NCBI GenBank assembly: GCA_013076295.1
Contig: RQOL01000855.1
Span: 2,604,001-2,668,000, forward strand
DNA from: Sanderia malayensis
Lineage: Eukaryota; Cnidaria; Scyphozoa; Semaeostomeae; Pelagiidae
DNA length: 64,000 nt
Reading direction: 5' to 3'
A program made the position numbers and the translations under genes. The first letter of the stretch is position 1. Each line of letters opens with the position of its first letter. The notes below the pieces were generated by a model. The model was not told the DNA's origin and searched no databases. It was given only the letters and a program-made list of their open reading frames with translations. This document shows, piece after piece, positions 23,901 to 42,906 of the stretch.

Positions 23901-25373
23901 GGTGGCCGTATTAACAAGGTTCCACTAAGCATTGGAACATATGCAATTAAATGATGAAATACAATACCCTGATGTGACATCTTCTTGTGGCAGTGGAGAG
24001 AATGATGGAACATCTGATGCTTCAATATGAATACTTGAATATGAAGGTGGTGGAGGTAGATCTTCTATGGGAATATCACTCTTATCAATGTCGAAGTCAG
24101 ATATTTGAGGGGCAGAGGGGTAATCTTCCTCCAAGAGTGGAGCACTTGGTGGAGGAATGGGAGCTGATGCTCCAAAAAATGTTTTATCAGATTCTTCGGC
24201 TGCTCTTAACTTTTGTAAATTAACCTCTTCTTGTTCTCTTTTACGACAATTTTCTACCTCTCTTCTCTGTCTTTCCTCATCCAACTTCTGCAATTGAAAT
24301 AAAGATTAGTTTAAGCCTACAAGCATCCTAGATCATCCACAAGTTAGACTTTCAAATTGAAATCACATCAATAAATAATTGATCCAACTTTTTGCTTTTC
24401 TGTCTCCAACCATTTGGCATAATCGTCTTCATATGTCTTTTTGATTGTTGCTTTTAGTTTTTCAGTGATTGCTAGGATTTGCTTGACTTTCTAAAGTTAA
24501 TAGTAACATGGTTAAGATGTGCAAAATCAACTGCATTGCCAAGTTGCAAAGCTGCAGAGCAATATGAAACTGAAAACTAGCTCCATGGTGTATGGAATAA
24601 AGTGCAGTAAATTCTCTCTGCAGTAAAGACCCAACTCTCAAATACTGTAAATTGTCTTTTTAGCCCCCCTGGGGGATAATTGCAATCAAACAACTTTTGA
24701 GGGGGGCTTATAAGGGAGGGGGGCTTAATTGAGAGGGGGGTCTTATAAGAGAATCTACGGCAAGCAAATTTTCTTACTGCCATTATCTTTCTGACTTGCA
24801 CAGGATCAGCTTGCTTGTACTGTGGATGTTTGGGTAGCTTCTCAACAAAAAGTCTGAAAGTTATTAAAATCATAATTACTATAAAAATCAGGTGTTCTGC
24901 AATCTTCAGATTACGGTTACGGTTATTACGGTTAATCAATCTAATTACTATAATTATCTATAATATTACAGCTATCTAATAATTAATACTAACTATCTAA
25001 TTACTATCTCGTGGAATGGAACAAAAGTACTTACATGATATACTTCATGTATAAAATAAATGATTTCTCAAGATTGCCCTCCTCGAGATATACTGCTGCC
25101 TAAAAAGATGCAATTTGACTGGACTAAATCAAGATTCTTATTATCAAATACATGAATTCAGAAGATAAAAAAGGCATGGTCAGTCAGTCAGCCCAGCCCA
25201 TTAAATGAGTGATTTCCTTTTAATAACCTTACCATTCTTTCAATTTCTAGACCGGAGCGAAAATAGCGCCGAGGGGGTATGTTTTTATCCATGATGACGT
25301 TATCTGCTTGGGCAGAAAGCTGTTTAAATCGAGAAGAAGGATCATGGTGAAAGTTTTCTTCCTGGTCAGCCAT
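20968..25373 (-). CDS. STAMBP: STAMBP/AMSH JAMM-family deubiquitinase
   Basis: Zinc metalloprotease that trims K63-linked ubiquitin on endosomal ESCRT cargo, working with STAM. Eleven exons: 25373-25233, 25099-25035, 24853-24778, 24490-24390 (one end may be off by a base), 24287-23968, 23712-23651, 23461-23334, 23187-23050, 22656-22544, 21304-21202, 21027-20968; 435 aa (human 424). N-terminal AMSH/MIT-like helix region: [44 protein letters not shown] proline-rich linker ([20 protein letters not shown]) follows. JAMM site: Glu in [13 protein letters not shown] in [17 protein letters not shown] with the Ser and Asp of the motif. Second zinc site C...H.H in [18 protein letters not shown]. One donor (24389, AAA|GTTGGA) is weak. 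The penultimate intron holds the telomere-like array. Confidence 0.96.
21476..22320. repeat. Composite tandem array of telomere-type (CCCTAA)n blocks and a unique ~110-bp spacer
   Basis: Six units, each starting near CCGATACACCATACACTGTC (21580, 21698, 21828, 21954, 22104, 22230) and ending CACCTTTA(T/C)(C/G)GCCTCTAA, joined by 3 to 9 copies of CCCTAA with a few variants. Unit spacing varies from about 118 to 150 bp because the telomere block length varies. Each spacer holds TGCGCAGTAGCCTATATATG followed by GCACTGCGCA, an interrupted palindrome. The leading edge (21476-21525) is TGCTGCTGCGTAG...CTGCGCAGCAGCA, also an inverted repeat. Located in the last large STAMBP intron (21305-22543). Confidence 0.9.
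22350..22445 (-). repeat. Possible tRNA-derived SINE fragment
   Basis: Reverse strand carries GGTTCGAATCC, a perfect polymerase III B box, with TGGACTACCGG about 45 bases before it as an A-box-like sequence. The arms do not pair as a real tRNA, so a degraded tRNA-derived repeat is more likely than a gene. Confidence 0.35.
24645..24760. mobile_element. MITE family C (CCGTAAGTTCTCTTTTTAGCCCC ends)
   Basis: Reads CTGTAAATTGTCTTTTTAGC, then a run of CCCCCC, GGGGGGCTTATAAGG, and closes GTCTTATAAGAGAATCTACGG, the complement-like end of the family. Copies with the same layout are at 48744 and 50948. Intronic in STAMBP. Confidence 0.65.
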
Positions 25374-25576
25374 ATTGTTTATACAAATCAGCTGACCTTG
25401 CATAATTTTTTGTTGAAAGTTGAACGTCATAAATGCTCCCGCGCAATAACAATAACTACGGCGCTGCGCATGATAGAAGGGAGGGAGCAAGCAACTAACA
25501 CGTGTTTGCTTTGCTTGCAACTGAGCTGAACTCTTCAGGGCTTACCTACTTTAAAAAATAAGTAAAAATACTAAAT
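25374..25576. promoter_or_regulatory. Shared divergent promoter of STAMBP and NTMT1
   Basis: Only 203 bp separate the two divergent start codons, so both 5' UTRs and promoters must fit here. GCGCTGCGCATG at about 25461-25472 resembles an NRF1 site, common in bidirectional housekeeping promoters. No TATA box is obvious. Confidence 0.6.
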
Positions 25577-27110
25577 ATGAATCCTGAGATAAAGGACCAA
25601 ATGAAAGACCGAGATAAATGGTATGGAGATGCTGTTGACTACTGGAAGGCATGTTATTACGGAGACTTACGACATAAGCATAAGCATTACATTTCATTGT
25701 ATCATATCATCAACGATTAACAAAGGTAGTAGGTATACCAATACTACCTTGATGACCCAAGTAATTTCAAGCCTTCATTCTTCAGGCCATATCTGCAGAT
25801 CTGGAAGGAATGCTAGGTGGCTTTCAAGCTATATCACCTATTGATATCGAAGGATCGAGGGATTTTTTGAGAGAAATCAAGGTCACATGAAAAGCATTAC
25901 TCACTCACAAGAAAATTGATTTAATTTAATCTAATTTAAACTTAATTTATTTTGACCCTGATCCGATTTTCTTACATATCTCTGTATAATAATTTGCCCC
26001 TATGCATCCATTTTCTTACAGGAAAAGCATATTTGGTCATCTGAGTCCGAGAGAGCTTTAGGTAGGGTAAGAATCATCATGTAAAGAATAGTCTGTTATG
26101 TCACATAATTTGATAATTATTACTAATACTTTGATTCTTTATCCTTCAGATTGTGGAGCTGGAATTGGTCGAGTGGCAAAACATCTTTTGATGCCAGTGT
26201 TTGATTCTGTCGACCTATTGGAGCAGAATCCAAAATTTCTTGACAAATCAAAAATCTATTTGGTGAGGCAAACGAGTTGACGATAATGGCTTGATGATTC
26301 CATAATCCATTGAATGATTCTTTGTATTTATTGCTTTACACTGATTATAGGGTGAAATGGTACAAAAACTTGGTGAACTTATACCATTAGGTTTGCAGGT
26401 GGGTGATAATGTTTGCTTTTACCAAATTACCAAAACACTGGTTGATGCCAAGTGTAAAAAGTGACACTTGTTTACAATAACCCCCTAATAATCAACATTT
26501 TTATTACTAATCTAGGATTTCTGCCCAAAGAAGGCAAGTTATGATATGATATGGCTACAATGGGTTGTTGGACATTTTACTGATGGTAAAGATTTTCCAT
26601 TTAACATTCAGCTATTATCTTATTCATGGCAGTTGTCAAGTGACTGTATTTTGCAGCCAACTAACTCTGACTCTGCTTTGACTTCAGAAGATTTTGTCTC
26701 TTGCTTACAAAGATTCAAGACAAGTCTCAAGCCAGGCGGGTGCATTTGCATCAAAGACAATGTGGCATCAAAAACCGCAATTTTTGATAAAAATGACAGC
26801 AGTGTCATGAGGTAATTGTCGAAGAATGAGTTACCCGCTGATCTGATTGTTGAAAAATAAACTACATGAGTTGACCAGCATTTGATGGTAAAGCATCGAT
26901 TTTTCTTTAGAACTCACCAACAGTTTCTAAAGATTTTTGAAGATGCTGGGCTGAAAGTTGAGCTACAGAAAACACAGAGCAATTTCCCACGACAGCTTTT
27001 CCCTGTGAAGATGTGAGTTTTCTATAAACCAACTCAATGAATTCATGAGACAAAATAAAGCTAATAGTGTCTAAATACCCCTTGAATGTTCTAGGTATGC
27101 ACTGAGGTAG
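25577..27110 (+). CDS. NTMT1: N-terminal Xaa-Pro-Lys N-methyltransferase 1
   Basis: SAM-dependent alpha-N-methyltransferase that modifies proteins starting X-P-K/R (for example RCC1 and histone-like proteins). Nine exons: 25577-25648, 25786-25881, 26022-26061, 26150-26262, 26351-26398, 26516-26585, 26688-26811, 26911-27012, 27095-27110; 226 aa (human 223), all phases fit. DLEGMLGGFQAISPIDIEGS matches the human VDGMLGGY...ISSIDI loop; motif I is LDCGAGIGRVAKHLL; WLQWVVGHFTD, CICIKDNVA and NDSSVMR follow; the end YALR* matches human SFALR. The first intron uses a GC donor (AAG|GCATGT), supported by phase and by the conserved WK/AISADLEGML join. Start is the only Met before the conserved DAVDYWK helix. 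Confidence 0.96.
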
Positions 27111-27788
27111 CAGGAAGTGTTGCGTAATAGCAATCACAAGTTGCAAGAGTTGCATCAAAGAAAAAAGACCTTTTTATGTTTAGGAATATCTGTTAAATTT
27201 ATCCTACTTTTGCACACAATTCTGTAAAGGTTTTAACAACAAATAGATCAGGAATAGCATGTCTCAAGAAACTCTTTGAAAAATGAAAATTATCTTTCTT
27301 TCATGCAAATTTTGATTTTAACAGCAAATATATTTTAAGCATCTGTTGAGATATAAAAGATAAATGTTTGTTTTCACAGCTCAATTAATTAATATAAATC
27401 AATAACCATTTTTGAATGCGTAGAACAAATTTAATGTAAATTTCCTATATTTGTTTACTTTTTGAAAAATATATTAGGAAATAATTGGTGTCATTCATTC
27501 ACTATATTCTTTCTTAAAGTAATGCATTGAACAAACTTATGATTTGAAGCATTATAGTAAGCAACTCAACCAAAAAACATTCAGGTAGCACAAAGCTCTA
27601 TACCGTGGTAGCAGACTAACTGTGTAGGTATTTTACTGACCATGGAATGTCATTTGCTTGGATCTCCTCTGTCCGAGGAATTACATCAGCCAGCAGGAAT
27701 TAGCCATTAATCTGCCAAGGCATGTGGAATAGCATGGTTCACGCAGAAGCAACAATCAGCAATAAATATACTAATAATATGGATGCAT
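27111..27788. other. Convergent 3' spacer between NTMT1 and GBE1
   Basis: Must hold both 3' UTRs, since the two genes converge. AT-rich, no exon or repeat recognised. Confidence 0.5.
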
Positions 27789-30700
27789 TTAATCCTGCAA
27801 TGCCATAACCAAGGCCACTCTACAAGGAATGTAGACCTAAAGAAAGAAAAATAAGACCCTGATTCAACCAGTGCACAAATGTCTAAAAAGAATTACAAAG
27901 CAGCTATAGATCGTTTGACAAGACTAACAAAGATTAGTAAGGCTAAAAAACGGACTGTTATGTAAGACAGAAAACTTCAATGTAGATCATACCTTTAAAG
28001 AGTTAGATCTGTTCTGGTGTTTATAGTCTTCTGTGTAATGCTCACAATTCATGTCCACTCTGTTGTGACCACAGTACTTTGCTTCATCTGAATTGAGCAC
28101 GATTTTGTATCTTAAACATGCGAGTCAAGGTGCACTGGTAGATTGAGGTGAGTATACACATGCTTAAGGAGGCGGGGGAGGAAACAAATAGGGTGGGAGA
28201 GAAAGAAGGGGGGTGTTTTTGCCTTGAAAAGGATACTTCCCAGGTTTCTCAACTCCAATACGATAATCTGTGAAGCTCTTGTTAGGATGAAAATTGAAAA
28301 TCCACAATAGATTGGCTCTTTCGAATGCAATTATCTTATCGCCTTCATGTTTGCTGCTAACATAAGCCTGAAATTGAATTGTATGCGAGATATAAGATAA
28401 CCATGTTATTAAATGCATGGTATTTCGCACAAACATAGTACAATGAAATAACTGGAGTTTGGAACGTTAAAGAAGCCCACTGTCCCAAAAATCGAACAAC
28501 GTTACAAAATTTTAGGAAAGGCGGTTAAGCCCCTTAAATCCCCTCCACAACATCACTGAGTAAGTAGTATAATTGTGTACTGTCTGCAGATGAGAAGCAA
28601 TGGAGTACGCACTTGTGGTGAGGAGAGCCATTTGTATTTGTTATCGAGATGTTGCATGTCCTTGTCGAACTCATTCAAGAATCGATATCTGAGCACACTG
28701 TCGTGAACAAGATGCCATTGACGTCTTGCATGGTGGTAACTGTCGCCATTGCCAGGTCGTGGGAAGTCCAGCCATTCTGGGTGTCCAAACTCGTTGCCCA
28801 TGAAATTCAAGTAGCCCTCTCCACCAAGACCCATGGTCAGCAATCTAGGGAAAACAAACACACAGCTTGATCAACTAGTGATTAAAGCACTGAGGACAGG
28901 GTGTGTTCAAGGGCAATGAGAGAAATAAAGGAACAAGTACTCTAGGTATCGTGTAAGAAGAGCTTGAGGTATTGTGCAAGAAGAGCTTGAGGTATTGTGC
29001 AAGGAGAACTTAAAGTTTTGTGCAAGCATAGCTTAAAGAATTGTGCAAGAAGAGCTTGAGGTATTGTGCAGCTGAAAGCTCAAAATATCGTGCAACAAGA
29101 GTTGCTTGAAAAATGAAAACTAAACCTGAAACATAAATGAAGTTAAAATTGAAGAGTTCAAGTTAGTAGCAAGTTATCTGGACTTAATGTTATCCACTTT
29201 TATCAGCAAAATAAACATTGAATTGAATGCTCAAGGTACAGCATGCATATTGTGCAAAAATACCTGATCATCTTGTGCAGTGCAAGGCCTCTGTCAATGA
29301 TAGAAGTCAGGTCAGTTAAAGTGGACATATTGGTATACATTTCTTTGTCCATAAGCCAGAAGGCGAGAGTCTTATCACCGACCAGTGCTTGGTCGTGACT
29401 TTCAGCATAAGCTATTGTCATTTCGCCATGTCTTCTATTGATCAACGTGTGTACAATTGCACCCATATTCCAGTCCTCATCCTTCTTCTCCTTCAATAAC
29501 TAAATAACAGATGAATAATAAAGTGCGTTTTAACGTTACATTACAACATAGTTTGAGCATCGAGATCAATCACAGAATCAGACTCACCTTGATCCATTCA
29601 TCTGGGATTGCCATGCCAAGACGGTAGTCAAATCCAACACCACCTTCAAGGACCGGTCGGCAAAGAGCAGGCATTCCACTCACATCCTAACAAAATAGAA
29701 AAGAAACTACCTAAGCTACCTTAAACACCATACTTGGACTTGTCACATTTCATATTTCCACACCCTAACCTCTCGTTAGTGCAATTTAGAGCTTTGAATA
29801 CCGAAGATTTGAATGCATCATATCAACATAATGGATTAAGTAGGTTACCTCTAGGCGTTTAATGAATTAAGTTGGATAACTCTAGGCATTTAATAAATGA
29901 AATAGGATACCTCTAAACGTTTAATATATTAGGTAGAATACCTCTAGGCATTTAATAAATCAAATAGGATACCTCTAAACATTTAATAGATTAGGTAGAA
30001 TACCTTTAGGCATTTAATAAACTAAGTAGCGTATCCATAGGCATTTGATATATTAAGTAGGATATCTATAAGCATTTATGTAGGAGATAGGAAATACCTA
30101 TAGGCACTTACTAAAGAAGAGTATCTAACAGATGGGGTGACTATTTGATCACAGCAAATTTGAGACACTATTTTAGTAATGTTGATTGAAAGTGTTGTTA
30201 TAAAATGTAGTGAATCCCCAACTTACCTCTGCGATGGTTATGACATCAGGATAAATCTTGTGAAGCATCAGATTGGCGAGTTGCAGATAGTTCAGAGCCT
30301 CGGTATCAACATGAGGCCCAAAATACTCTCTGTAATCACCGCTAAATCCGTGTCCGCAGCCGTGGCTGTGATACAGCATTGACGTCACGCCATCAAACCT
30401 GAATCCATCAAATTGGAATTCGTCCATGTAATAACGAAGATTTGATGTGAGGAAACGAAGAACCTCCCACCTGAAAGAGAGGCAGAAATTAACATAAGGA
30501 ATGACATCACTTTACTAAATACTGTCTCAGTTAATCCATGCGTAGTAACAACACAGCATATATTCATGGTAAACTGAAGTCTCCATCAATGTCTTAGCAC
30601 CAATGAAAATAACATGACCTACTTTTTATAGTCAAATAGCCTGCTGTCCCATAGATCATGTCTTCCTCTGTATCCCGAGTGGAAGAAACAAGCTTCTGTG

Positions 30701-32517
30701 CCATCAAACTGGTTCAATCCGTCCAAAACATTCTTGCATGCATGGCTGTGCACAACGTCCAAAAGGACAACAATTCCATGTTTGTGACACTCATCAATCA
30801 TCTCTTTCAGCTCTTCAGGTGTACCATAGCGACTATAAAGCAACATATGAAGACATAAAGGCTCATGATAAATGGCTAACACATATTTTTCAAACATATA
30901 TAACAGGATACGGAAAATTGCCCACATTGCAAAGTCCTGCAAAGTATTTTAGAGAGTGTTGCACTAAATCATGCAAAGTATTGTCAAGATTATTAGCCTG
31001 AAAGAAGGTCAGCCATATTGTCTGCATAATTGTCTGCATTTTCTGCTGCAAAAGATCTACATGTTTGGTGTATACATCTTGTATACATCACATTCATTGT
31101 CTACAAAACAGTCTACAATACTCAAGAATGTTTTCTGACTGAGAAAAAAGTCTTGGGTAAACCAACTATAAATAGTTCAAATCCTTTACAAGCCATGAAA
31201 ATTTGGCCATATAACTAGACTGCATATCCTTACCTTGATGGGGCAAAGAAACTTGTAACTTGGTATCCGAATGAAGCATAGTATGCATGCTCCATTACAG
31301 CCATTAGCTGGATGCAGTTGTATCCCAGATATAGAATATGTGGGATAACTTTCTCCTTGAAATGAGTGTATGAGGCCACATGATACGACTCTGAGGATAT
31401 ACCAACATGCGACTCATATATTCTCAGATTTGCAATTTTCTTTGGTCTTGAGTAAGACCACTTGTGTGTCTTGGCTGGATTCCAAAAAACAGGCTCCATT
31501 AGTTTGGTTTCTTTATTCTGCACAACGTATGTTGACCAGGGTGAAATTCTTTCCAGTTGATTGCCATCTTTATCAATAATTATTAGCTAGAAAAAGCATT
31601 ACAACTGCAAAAATGGTTGCAATATAACATGCAAAAAATATACACTTATATTTTGTGAAAAACACCTTTAATAAGGATTCTACATATGGAGTGCCCCACA
31701 ACTTTATCAATTTATACTACTCAAGATAAAAGGAACTTAAGTCAAATTTGAATGATAAAATTTCATCACTGTACCGAACTGAGAATTACATAACTGTGTG
31801 AACATTGTACTTGTTAATAAAAATTGTAGCTATAAGTCATACCTTATAAATTGATCCATGCTTCACTGCTTCTGTGCCAAAATCACCATCTGGGAGAAAT
31901 AGCTCCCAAACCCCAAACTCCCTTTTTGTTAATGGATGTGAAGTTTGGTTCCAATTATCTGAAACAAAGCAAAAAATAGTTTCAAGACGTTCACAACATT
32001 GAATGAACAGTACAGTAGCAAGCAGTGATACACATATAACATATCTTAAATATTTATAACTTACTAAATTCTCCAAACAGAAACACTCCATTTGCCCCTG
32101 GAGCCCATTCCCTGCACATGGTACCATTTGCAACCCGATTCAAGCCATACCTTGTGTATGCCTTGGTAAAATTTTCAATGCCTCCTTCATGCTTGTTAAT
32201 GCCATCAATAACACTGTCTAAAACACTGAACCTGGAATAAAAGTAAGTAATACCTCGCTGATGGGGTATGTATAAAACCATATAAAACCACAAATCACAA
32301 ATCACGCAGGAAGTATTCCAATTGCTTGCTGTGCACACAAAGTAACCATACGTGAGAAAATTACATCTGAGAAAACGGGATGCATTAGTCATTAGTTAAC
32401 AAACCGTCTTTCGATTTCCTTCTTGAATGGAGTGATATATGGGTCTAACTTTAGTAAATTCTCTAACTCTGGAACAACTGACGATTTCATTTCGAACTCC
32501 GCTTCATTACCAGCCAT
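27789..32517 (-). CDS. GBE1: 1,4-alpha-glucan (glycogen) branching enzyme
   Basis: Cytosolic GH13 enzyme that moves alpha-1,4 glucan chains to alpha-1,6 positions during glycogen synthesis. Twelve exons: 32517-32405, 32231-32065, 31958-31843, 31586-31234, 30832-30623, 30470-30227, 29686-29588, 29499-29264, 28844-28613, 28367-28237, 28110-27993, 27836-27789; 688 aa (human 702), phases consistent. CBM48 N-terminal domain: [20 protein letters not shown]. Catalytic barrel: [50 protein letters not shown]; nucleophile Asp in [17 protein letters not shown]; acid Glu at the exon junction [16 protein letters not shown]; third acid in [15 protein letters not shown]-terminal beta domain: [20 protein letters not shown] and [13 protein letters not shown]. 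All catalytic residues are present, so the enzyme should be active. Confidence 0.97.
28945..29105. repeat. 30-bp minisatellite in GBE1 intron
   Basis: About five imperfect copies of GAAGAGCTTGAGGTATTGTG plus CAA-type linker, period 30 bp. Degenerates towards 29100. No coding meaning. Confidence 0.75.
29835..30115. repeat. ~35-40-bp minisatellite in GBE1 intron
   Basis: Seven to eight imperfect copies of a unit containing ATACCTCTAGGCATTTAATA and AATTAGGTAGG, in the intron between the exons ending 29686 and 30227. Confidence 0.75.
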
Positions 32518-33243
32518 CGTGATCTAAAGATGAACAGATGCAACTAAACTATAATGGCCAGGTTTACTTTTTTACTGCATCGCATTGAATGCACCACGTC
32601 ACGTCACGCCCCCCAGCGTTAAGGACCCAGCAGGCAGCAAAGCTATTCTTTACTACCAGTTGAAAGTCGTTAAATTGCATTGAAATTGAACTCAAAAATT
32701 CCACGTCACTTTTCTTATTGGTCCAAGCCAGCTTAATTTTTCATTCTCTTGTAACAGTAGTGGTAGTTACAATATTATTCCCACTTCTTCTCCTTCTAGG
32801 CATCAGACGTTTATCTCTATTATACTCTTCTACAACATTATATATGTTAAGTTTATGATCTTATTTAACCATGTTTAGATACAACTAAATCTTAATAAAT
32901 ATTGCGATGGATTCCTTCAAGGCAAGTTTACATTGAAACGAGGAGGGCTAAACTTTTTGTTCTTTGACTGGAAGCCGAACTTGTGACACAACCTTTAAGA
33001 TAGTCGAAGCCTTTAATTAGGGTCTCTGCTGTTGATCACATCACTGACCATTTGCAGACCTCGAGAACAGATGATCATACATAGGGTATGATCATATGAT
33101 TAATACTGATGACTTTGATGTGATGACAATAATCCACCCCTTTCTTCTTGTGATGTTCTTCTATTTCTCTCTTTTATATCAGAGAAATATTGCAAAAAAA
33201 GACAGATAATAGAAGTAACTTGTTTCGAGACTACTGCATCGTT

Positions 33244-33645
33244 ATGGAATCAAATGAGGTTACAGTTGAGGAATATCTTACTGCTGAGGCTAACAGAAGG
33301 AACAACGAAGAATGTCGCAATCAAATGAATGCTGATGCTGGACAACAACAAGAGAAAACGGTCGAGGCATATTTAAAAGAATGTCAAATGGCAGAGACCC
33401 TTGGTGATTTTAATGTGGTAGACAATGGTGATCATGTAGGCATCCCGGTTGAAGAGTATCTCCGGCTACATACGAGAGATGAAGGCAATGGAAATGAAGC
33501 TAGTGGTACAATGGTAAGCTTAGAAATTAAGACGGCACAATCGGAAATGCCTGTCGAGGATCATTTGAAAGAAATGGAAAGTAGTCAAGACATATCGGTG
33601 GAGGATTATTTGAAACAATTTGCTGCCGAAGAAAACATTTGTTAA
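33244..33645 (+). CDS. Truncated tandem copy of the LIM-gene first coding exon (VEEYL-repeat protein)
   Basis: Reads 133 aa from MESNEVTVEEYL to AAEENIC and stop. It is a clear duplicate of 35023-35430 (also in upstream sequence from about 33075, including ACAATAATCCACCCCTTTCT and TCAGAGAAATATTGCA). Five VE-x-(Y/H)-L motifs are kept (VEEYL, VEAYL, VEEYL, VEDHL, VEDYL). Where the downstream copy continues to a splice donor, this copy diverges into a stop and reaches an AATAAA signal at 33735, so it could be a short single-exon gene. The frame is open and the changes are mostly conservative, arguing against immediate decay, but a pseudogene is possible. Its frame also runs upstream to ATG 33190. 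Confidence 0.55.
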   Translation: MESNEVTVEEYLTAEANRRNNEECRNQMNADAGQQQEKTVEAYLKECQMAETLGDFNVVDNGDHVGIPVEEYLRLHTRDEGNGNEASGTMVSLEIKTAQSEMPVEDHLKEMESSQDISVEDYLKQFAAEENIC

Positions 33646-33734
33646 ACATAATTATTAAAGGTAGCAAAGTTTATGCACTGAATGTTCTTGGTCGTAAAAT
33701 GTTCATGAACATGAAACTTGATGTAAATAAAATC

Positions 33735-33740
33735 AATAAA
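33735..33740 (+). terminator. Polyadenylation signal AATAAA after the truncated copy
   Basis: AATAAA 90 bp after the stop at 33645 in AAAATCAATAAAGTGACG. Consistent with an independent transcript of the duplicated exon. An inverted repeat AATAATTTATCGTTATATGA lies just beyond. Confidence 0.4.
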
Positions 33741-34193
33741 GTGACGTACGGCAATTGTAATAGCATATAACGATAAATTATTGTATAAATTATTGTATAA
33801 ATTATTTTCATACAATAATTTATCGTTATATGAAACTTGATGTGTTGTAATTCTAGCATGAACAAATGAAATTCAAATGTTAGATGTAGCAACTGAAGCA
33901 TTTCCTAGTTAACAAAATTTTCGCGGACAGACGGTCAAGGGTCTACCTCTTAGATTGTCTACATCTTTTGATATGCCTAATGGCCAGTTGTTCTTAACCA
34001 GAAAATGCCTTGCATTGTCCATCCTAGAATGTATACTTGGAGTGTAGCTTTTCATTACAGTAGGAACTTCACCATAGTAAAAGTCAAGTCATTGCTCTGG
34101 TTCCATGTAAAAAAATTCCCATTATACACCAAACTCTCGATCCAATGATCCAAAACACTGGGAAATTCTTTTAAATTGTCCCTGTACCTCGAA

Positions 34194-34433
34194 CAGTGGC
34201 GTAGTTAGAGGGCGTCAGGGGGGGGGGCGAAAAACCCCCCTGTAGAGCTAAACTGCCGTTTTGTCGGAAAATTGCTGATCTTGTCGGAAAAAAATATCTT
34301 CTTTTTACGTTTAGTTCTAGCTAATTTCCTTATCTTATATTCATAGTCTTGAAGAAAAAAAATGCTTATGAAATTTTTGTCGGAAAATCTGAATTTCTCG
34401 CCCCTTCTATAAAATTTCCTATCTACGCCATTG
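34194..34433. mobile_element. hAT-like MITE with perfect 8-bp target duplication
   Basis: A 240-bp insert with ends CAGTGGCGTAG and CTACGCCATTG (inverted, one mismatch) and the duplicated 8-mer ACCTCGAA immediately on both sides (34186-34193 and 34434-34441). CAGTGGCGTAG and 8-bp duplication are hallmarks of hAT elements. Interior has a G-run and several TTTTGTCGGAAAA repeats; no transposase. Confidence 0.85.
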
Positions 34434-35016
34434 ACCTCGAACGAACATACTTCCATGCGAATCTCGTGAAAACCTATCCATTGGAATTAGTAGGGTTCAA
34501 AAGCAGACACCATGTCTTTTTGTTCCATGGCATAATAGCCATACTGCGAGTGTAAATGTCACATAAACCAAACTGTTGCTCGATCCAATGGTCCAAAAAA
34601 CTTCGAAATTGTTTTATAATGTGCCGGGACCTCAAGTGAACATATTTCCATGCAAAACTCGTGAAAACCTATCCATTGGAATTAGTCTTATTAGGTCTTT
34701 ATTGCTGTTACTATGTCCCAATTATCATCTTAAGACATTCTATAACATTTTTGGGGGTTATTGAGTAATGAAAATGACCCCGCCCACCATATTGGCGGAC
34801 CAGACCAAGCATGATCATATGATCAATACAATACGGATGATTTTGATGTGATATTGATGACAATAATCCACCCCTTTCTTCTTGTGATGTGGATGCCCTT
34901 CTAATTCCTTGATGCTATGTGTAGGCCGTGCAACTTCTCTTTCGTATCAGAGAAATATTGCAAGACAAAACAGATAATATAAATAACTTGTTTCGAGACT
35001 ACTGCATCGTTTATTA

Positions 35017-42906
<7,890 letters not shown>

